From an uncultured Eubacteriales bacterium (GTDB taxonomy: Bacteria > Bacillota > Clostridia > Oscillospirales > Acutalibacteraceae): DNA of 6,861 nt. Positions within the stretch are counted from its first letter, which is position 1; every line of letters begins with the position of its first letter. Below are positions 5,552-6,861 of this stretch, one piece after another. A model generated the notes under the pieces. The model did not search any database, was not told the DNA's origin, and was given only the letters and a program-made list of their open reading frames with translations. Location: assembly GCA_934667575.1 (NCBI GenBank), contig CAKUME010000058.1, forward strand, positions 1 through 6,861, written 5' to 3'. Both the position numbers and the translations under genes were made by a program.

Positions 5552-6175
5552 ATGAAACAAACCGAAGTATCGCGCGCCACGATTGGCCGCATCCCCACAT
5601 ATCTGAAGTATTTGAAAAGCATTGATCCCAACACCGAGAATATTTCGGCAACCGCATTGGCTCATGCATTGGGGCTGGGCGAGGTGCAGGTTCGCAAGGA
5701 CCTCAGCGCGGTCAGCGGAGCGGGGCGTCCCAAAACCGGTTACCAAATCAGCCAGCTGATTCGGTCGCTCGAATCGTTTTTGGGTGCGGGTCAAACCAGC
5801 AATGTGGTGATCGTTGGCGCGGGCAAGTTGGGGCGGGCGCTGTTGGACTACGGCGGCTTCCACGACTATGGGCTGGAAATTATTGCGGCGTTCGACACAG
5901 TGGTTCGCGAGCCGGAGCGCAGCAATTCCGGCAAGCCCATCTACGCCATGGCACAGTTCGATTCCTTTTGTAAGGATCACAACGTGAAGATCGGCATTAT
6001 CACCGTGCCGGTTCACGCGGCGCAGGCGGTGTGCGACCGGCTGATCCAAAACGGGATTCGGGCCATCTGGTGCTTTGCACCGTGCACGCTGACGGTGCCC
6101 GACGATTTTCCGGTTCAATACGAAAACATGGCGCTTTCGCTTGCTTATCTGAACAAAAAAATTGAACGACTCTGA
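5552..6175 (+). CDS. rex: Redox-sensing transcriptional repressor Rex
   Basis: A 207-residue Rex-family repressor, which binds DNA when NAD+ dominates and lets go when NADH rises, controlling fermentation and reductase genes. The N-terminal winged helix (about 1-75) contains VSRATIGRIPTYLKYL and the recognition segment VRKDLSAVSGAGRPKTGY (47-64). The Rossmann domain follows, with VVIVGAGKLGRALL (85-98) and the acidic residue D115 at the end of the second strand, which favours NAD(H) over NADP(H). ITVPVHAAQAVCDRL and IWCFAPCTLTVP are typical of the family, and the length (usual about 205-215) fits. AAAGGAGGG at 5536-5544, 7 bases before the ATG, is a strong ribosome binding site. It lies 52 bp after the PQ-loop gene and 14 bp before the ferredoxin gene. 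Its presence next to an NAD(P)H-linked reductase suggests control by NADH/NAD+; no full Rex operator was found in the window. Confidence 0.93.
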   Translation: MKQTEVSRATIGRIPTYLKYLKSIDPNTENISATALAHALGLGEVQVRKDLSAVSGAGRPKTGYQISQLIRSLESFLGAGQTSNVVIVGAGKLGRALLDYGGFHDYGLEIIAAFDTVVREPERSNSGKPIYAMAQFDSFCKDHNVKIGIITVPVHAAQAVCDRLIQNGIRAIWCFAPCTLTVPDDFPVQYENMALSLAYLNKKIERL

Positions 6176-6189
6176 GAGGGGTAAACATT

Positions 6190-6429
6190 ATGACGGTTAC
6201 CGTTTGCATCGGTTCCTCCTGTCACATTAAGGGCTCTCACCAGGTGGTGGAGCAGCTGGAACAACTGATCCACGCCAATCACTTGGAAGACCGGGTGGAG
6301 CTGAAAGGCACGTTTTGCATGGGCAAATGCCAGCAGGGTGTATGCCTCACGGTGGACGACCAGTTCTATTCCGTAACGCCGGACGGCACGGCGGAGTTCT
6401 TTGCGAACACCATTCTGCCGAACGCATAA
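6190..6429 (+). CDS. Small thioredoxin-fold [2Fe-2S] ferredoxin (NuoE-like)
   Basis: A stand-alone 79-residue (2Fe-2S) ferredoxin of the type seen as the cluster domain of NuoE and HydC-type hydrogenase subunits. Cluster ligands are C6-x4-C11 and C43-x3-C47; C52 is an extra cysteine. It is about half the length of NuoE because it lacks the N-terminal helical domain. It probably acts as a cytoplasmic electron carrier or a detached module of a larger complex; the partner is unknown. GAGAGGGG at 6174-6181 is 8 bases before the ATG and spans the rex stop codon, so translation is likely coupled to rex. The gene is the last before a terminator. Confidence 0.85.
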   Translation: MTVTVCIGSSCHIKGSHQVVEQLEQLIHANHLEDRVELKGTFCMGKCQQGVCLTVDDQFYSVTPDGTAEFFANTILPNA

Positions 6430-6439
6430 ACACAAACGG

Positions 6440-6467
6440 AGGGCGCTTTGCGCCCTTTTTCTTGTTT
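6440..6467 (+). terminator. Rho-independent terminator after the redox/rex gene block
   Basis: AGGGCGC (6440-6446) pairs perfectly with GCGCCCT (6450-6456) across a TTT loop and is followed by TTTT, C, TTGTTTT. It lies 11 bp after the ferredoxin stop and is the only convincing terminator in the window, so the genes from 17 to 6429 may form one transcript. Confidence 0.85.
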
Positions 6468-6474
6468 TACTCGG

Positions 6475-6485
6475 TATTATATACA
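6475..6485 (+). promoter_or_regulatory. AT-rich candidate -10 region for the last gene
   Basis: The gap between the terminator and the start at 6508 contains TATTATATACA, which offers overlapping -10-like hexamers (TATTAT, TATATA, TATACA). No good -35 hexamer stands at a proper distance: TTGTTT at 6462-6467 is too close. A new promoter is expected here because a terminator precedes and a new gene follows. Confidence 0.3.
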
Positions 6486-6507
6486 TCAGAAAGGATGAAA
6501 CGAACAA

Positions 6508-6861
6508 ATGGCACTGGATACATTTGCGGGTATTGCAGCCAACGGAATCGGCGGCAATGCCGCACTGCTTTGCAATCCTCAGCCCATCCCGCACGAGAAG
6601 CGTCCGTGCACGCTTCATGCCGCCAACTTAACGCCCTGTGCTGCGGTGTCGGAAATTGAAACGGCCGAGGAGCTTACCCAGGCGCTGCACGCGCTGCGTG
6701 CAAAAATGGCGCCTTTTATGACGAACCATGCGGCTCCGGTTCCGTCCCGTCGCCGTCGGTTGACGCTGCAAAAATTTGAGCTGAACGGTCAGTTTATTAC
6801 GCTGCCGCACTACGGTGCACCGGCGGGCGATGGGCGGCAGGAATACCACACGACCTTTTCC
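6508..6861 (+). CDS. 5' part of an unrecognised protein, possibly a GH2-like sugar-binding/hydrolase start
   Basis: An open frame of 118 codons from the ATG at 6508 runs off the window without a stop. AGAAAGGA at 6488-6495 is a ribosome binding site at a slightly long spacing (12 bases). The first 30 residues are rich in Ala, Gly and Asn, and the middle has a helical-looking ETAEELTQALHALRAKM. The end, with RRRLTLQKFELNGQ and ITLPHYGAPAG, then QEYHTTF, resembles the first strands of glycoside hydrolase family 2 sugar-binding domains (LDG-W followed by a PHY/PH-G block). This resemblance is weak and by eye only. No signal peptide is evident. The gene is separated from the redox block by a terminator, so a functional link is not expected. 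Confidence 0.7.
   Translation, partial: MALDTFAGIAANGIGGNAALLCNPQPIPHEKRPCTLHAANLTPCAAVSEIETAEELTQALHALRAKMAPFMTNHAAPVPSRRRRLTLQKFELNGQFITLPHYGAPAGDGRQEYHTTFS

Noticed and set aside
6315..6659. + strand open frame crossing the ferredoxin end, the terminator and the next start
   Set aside because: It runs out of frame through the ferredoxin gene and straight through the terminator hairpin; its translation shows no domain.

Overview
This window looks like a chromosomal segment from an anaerobic, fairly GC-rich Gram-positive bacterium, most likely a member of Clostridia (an Oscillospiraceae/Ruminococcaceae-like gut anaerobe would fit). The evidence is the strong GGAGG-type ribosome binding sites, a Rex redox repressor, many ferredoxin-type iron-sulfur proteins and tight one-directional gene packing. 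The taxonomic guess is inference; no rRNA or other marker is present.

Region 1 (17-5163) is a five-gene redox operon on the + strand. Two paralogous iron-sulfur subunits of the Asr/Flx/soluble-hydrogenase beta type come first, overlapping by 8 bp. They are followed by an AsrB/FlxA/PyrK-like FAD-NAD(P)-[2Fe-2S] subunit, broken in this sequence by a one-base frameshift near 2508. Then come a short FrdB/SdhB-like subunit ([2Fe-2S] plus two predicted [4Fe-4S]) and a FrdA/SdhA-like flavoprotein with its substrate-binding residues intact. No membrane-anchor subunit and no signal peptide are seen. The simplest reading is a cytoplasmic complex that passes electrons from NAD(P)H through iron-sulfur subunits to reduce fumarate or a related unsaturated acid. 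HdrA and MvhD-like genes, the usual Flx partners, might lie upstream of the window.

Region 2 (5182-6429) holds three small genes in the same direction: a PQ-loop-like membrane protein, a Rex-family NADH-sensing repressor, and an 79-residue thioredoxin-fold [2Fe-2S] ferredoxin of the NuoE type. No terminator is visible between the first gene and 6429, so all eight genes may be co-transcribed. This would link the redox complex with an NADH sensor. A clear intrinsic terminator at 6440-6467 closes the block.

Region 3 (6508-6861) is the 5' part of a new gene that runs off the window. Its product is not securely recognised; the end of the visible part weakly resembles the start of a GH2-type sugar-binding domain. 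No tRNA, rRNA, CRISPR array or mobile element was seen.
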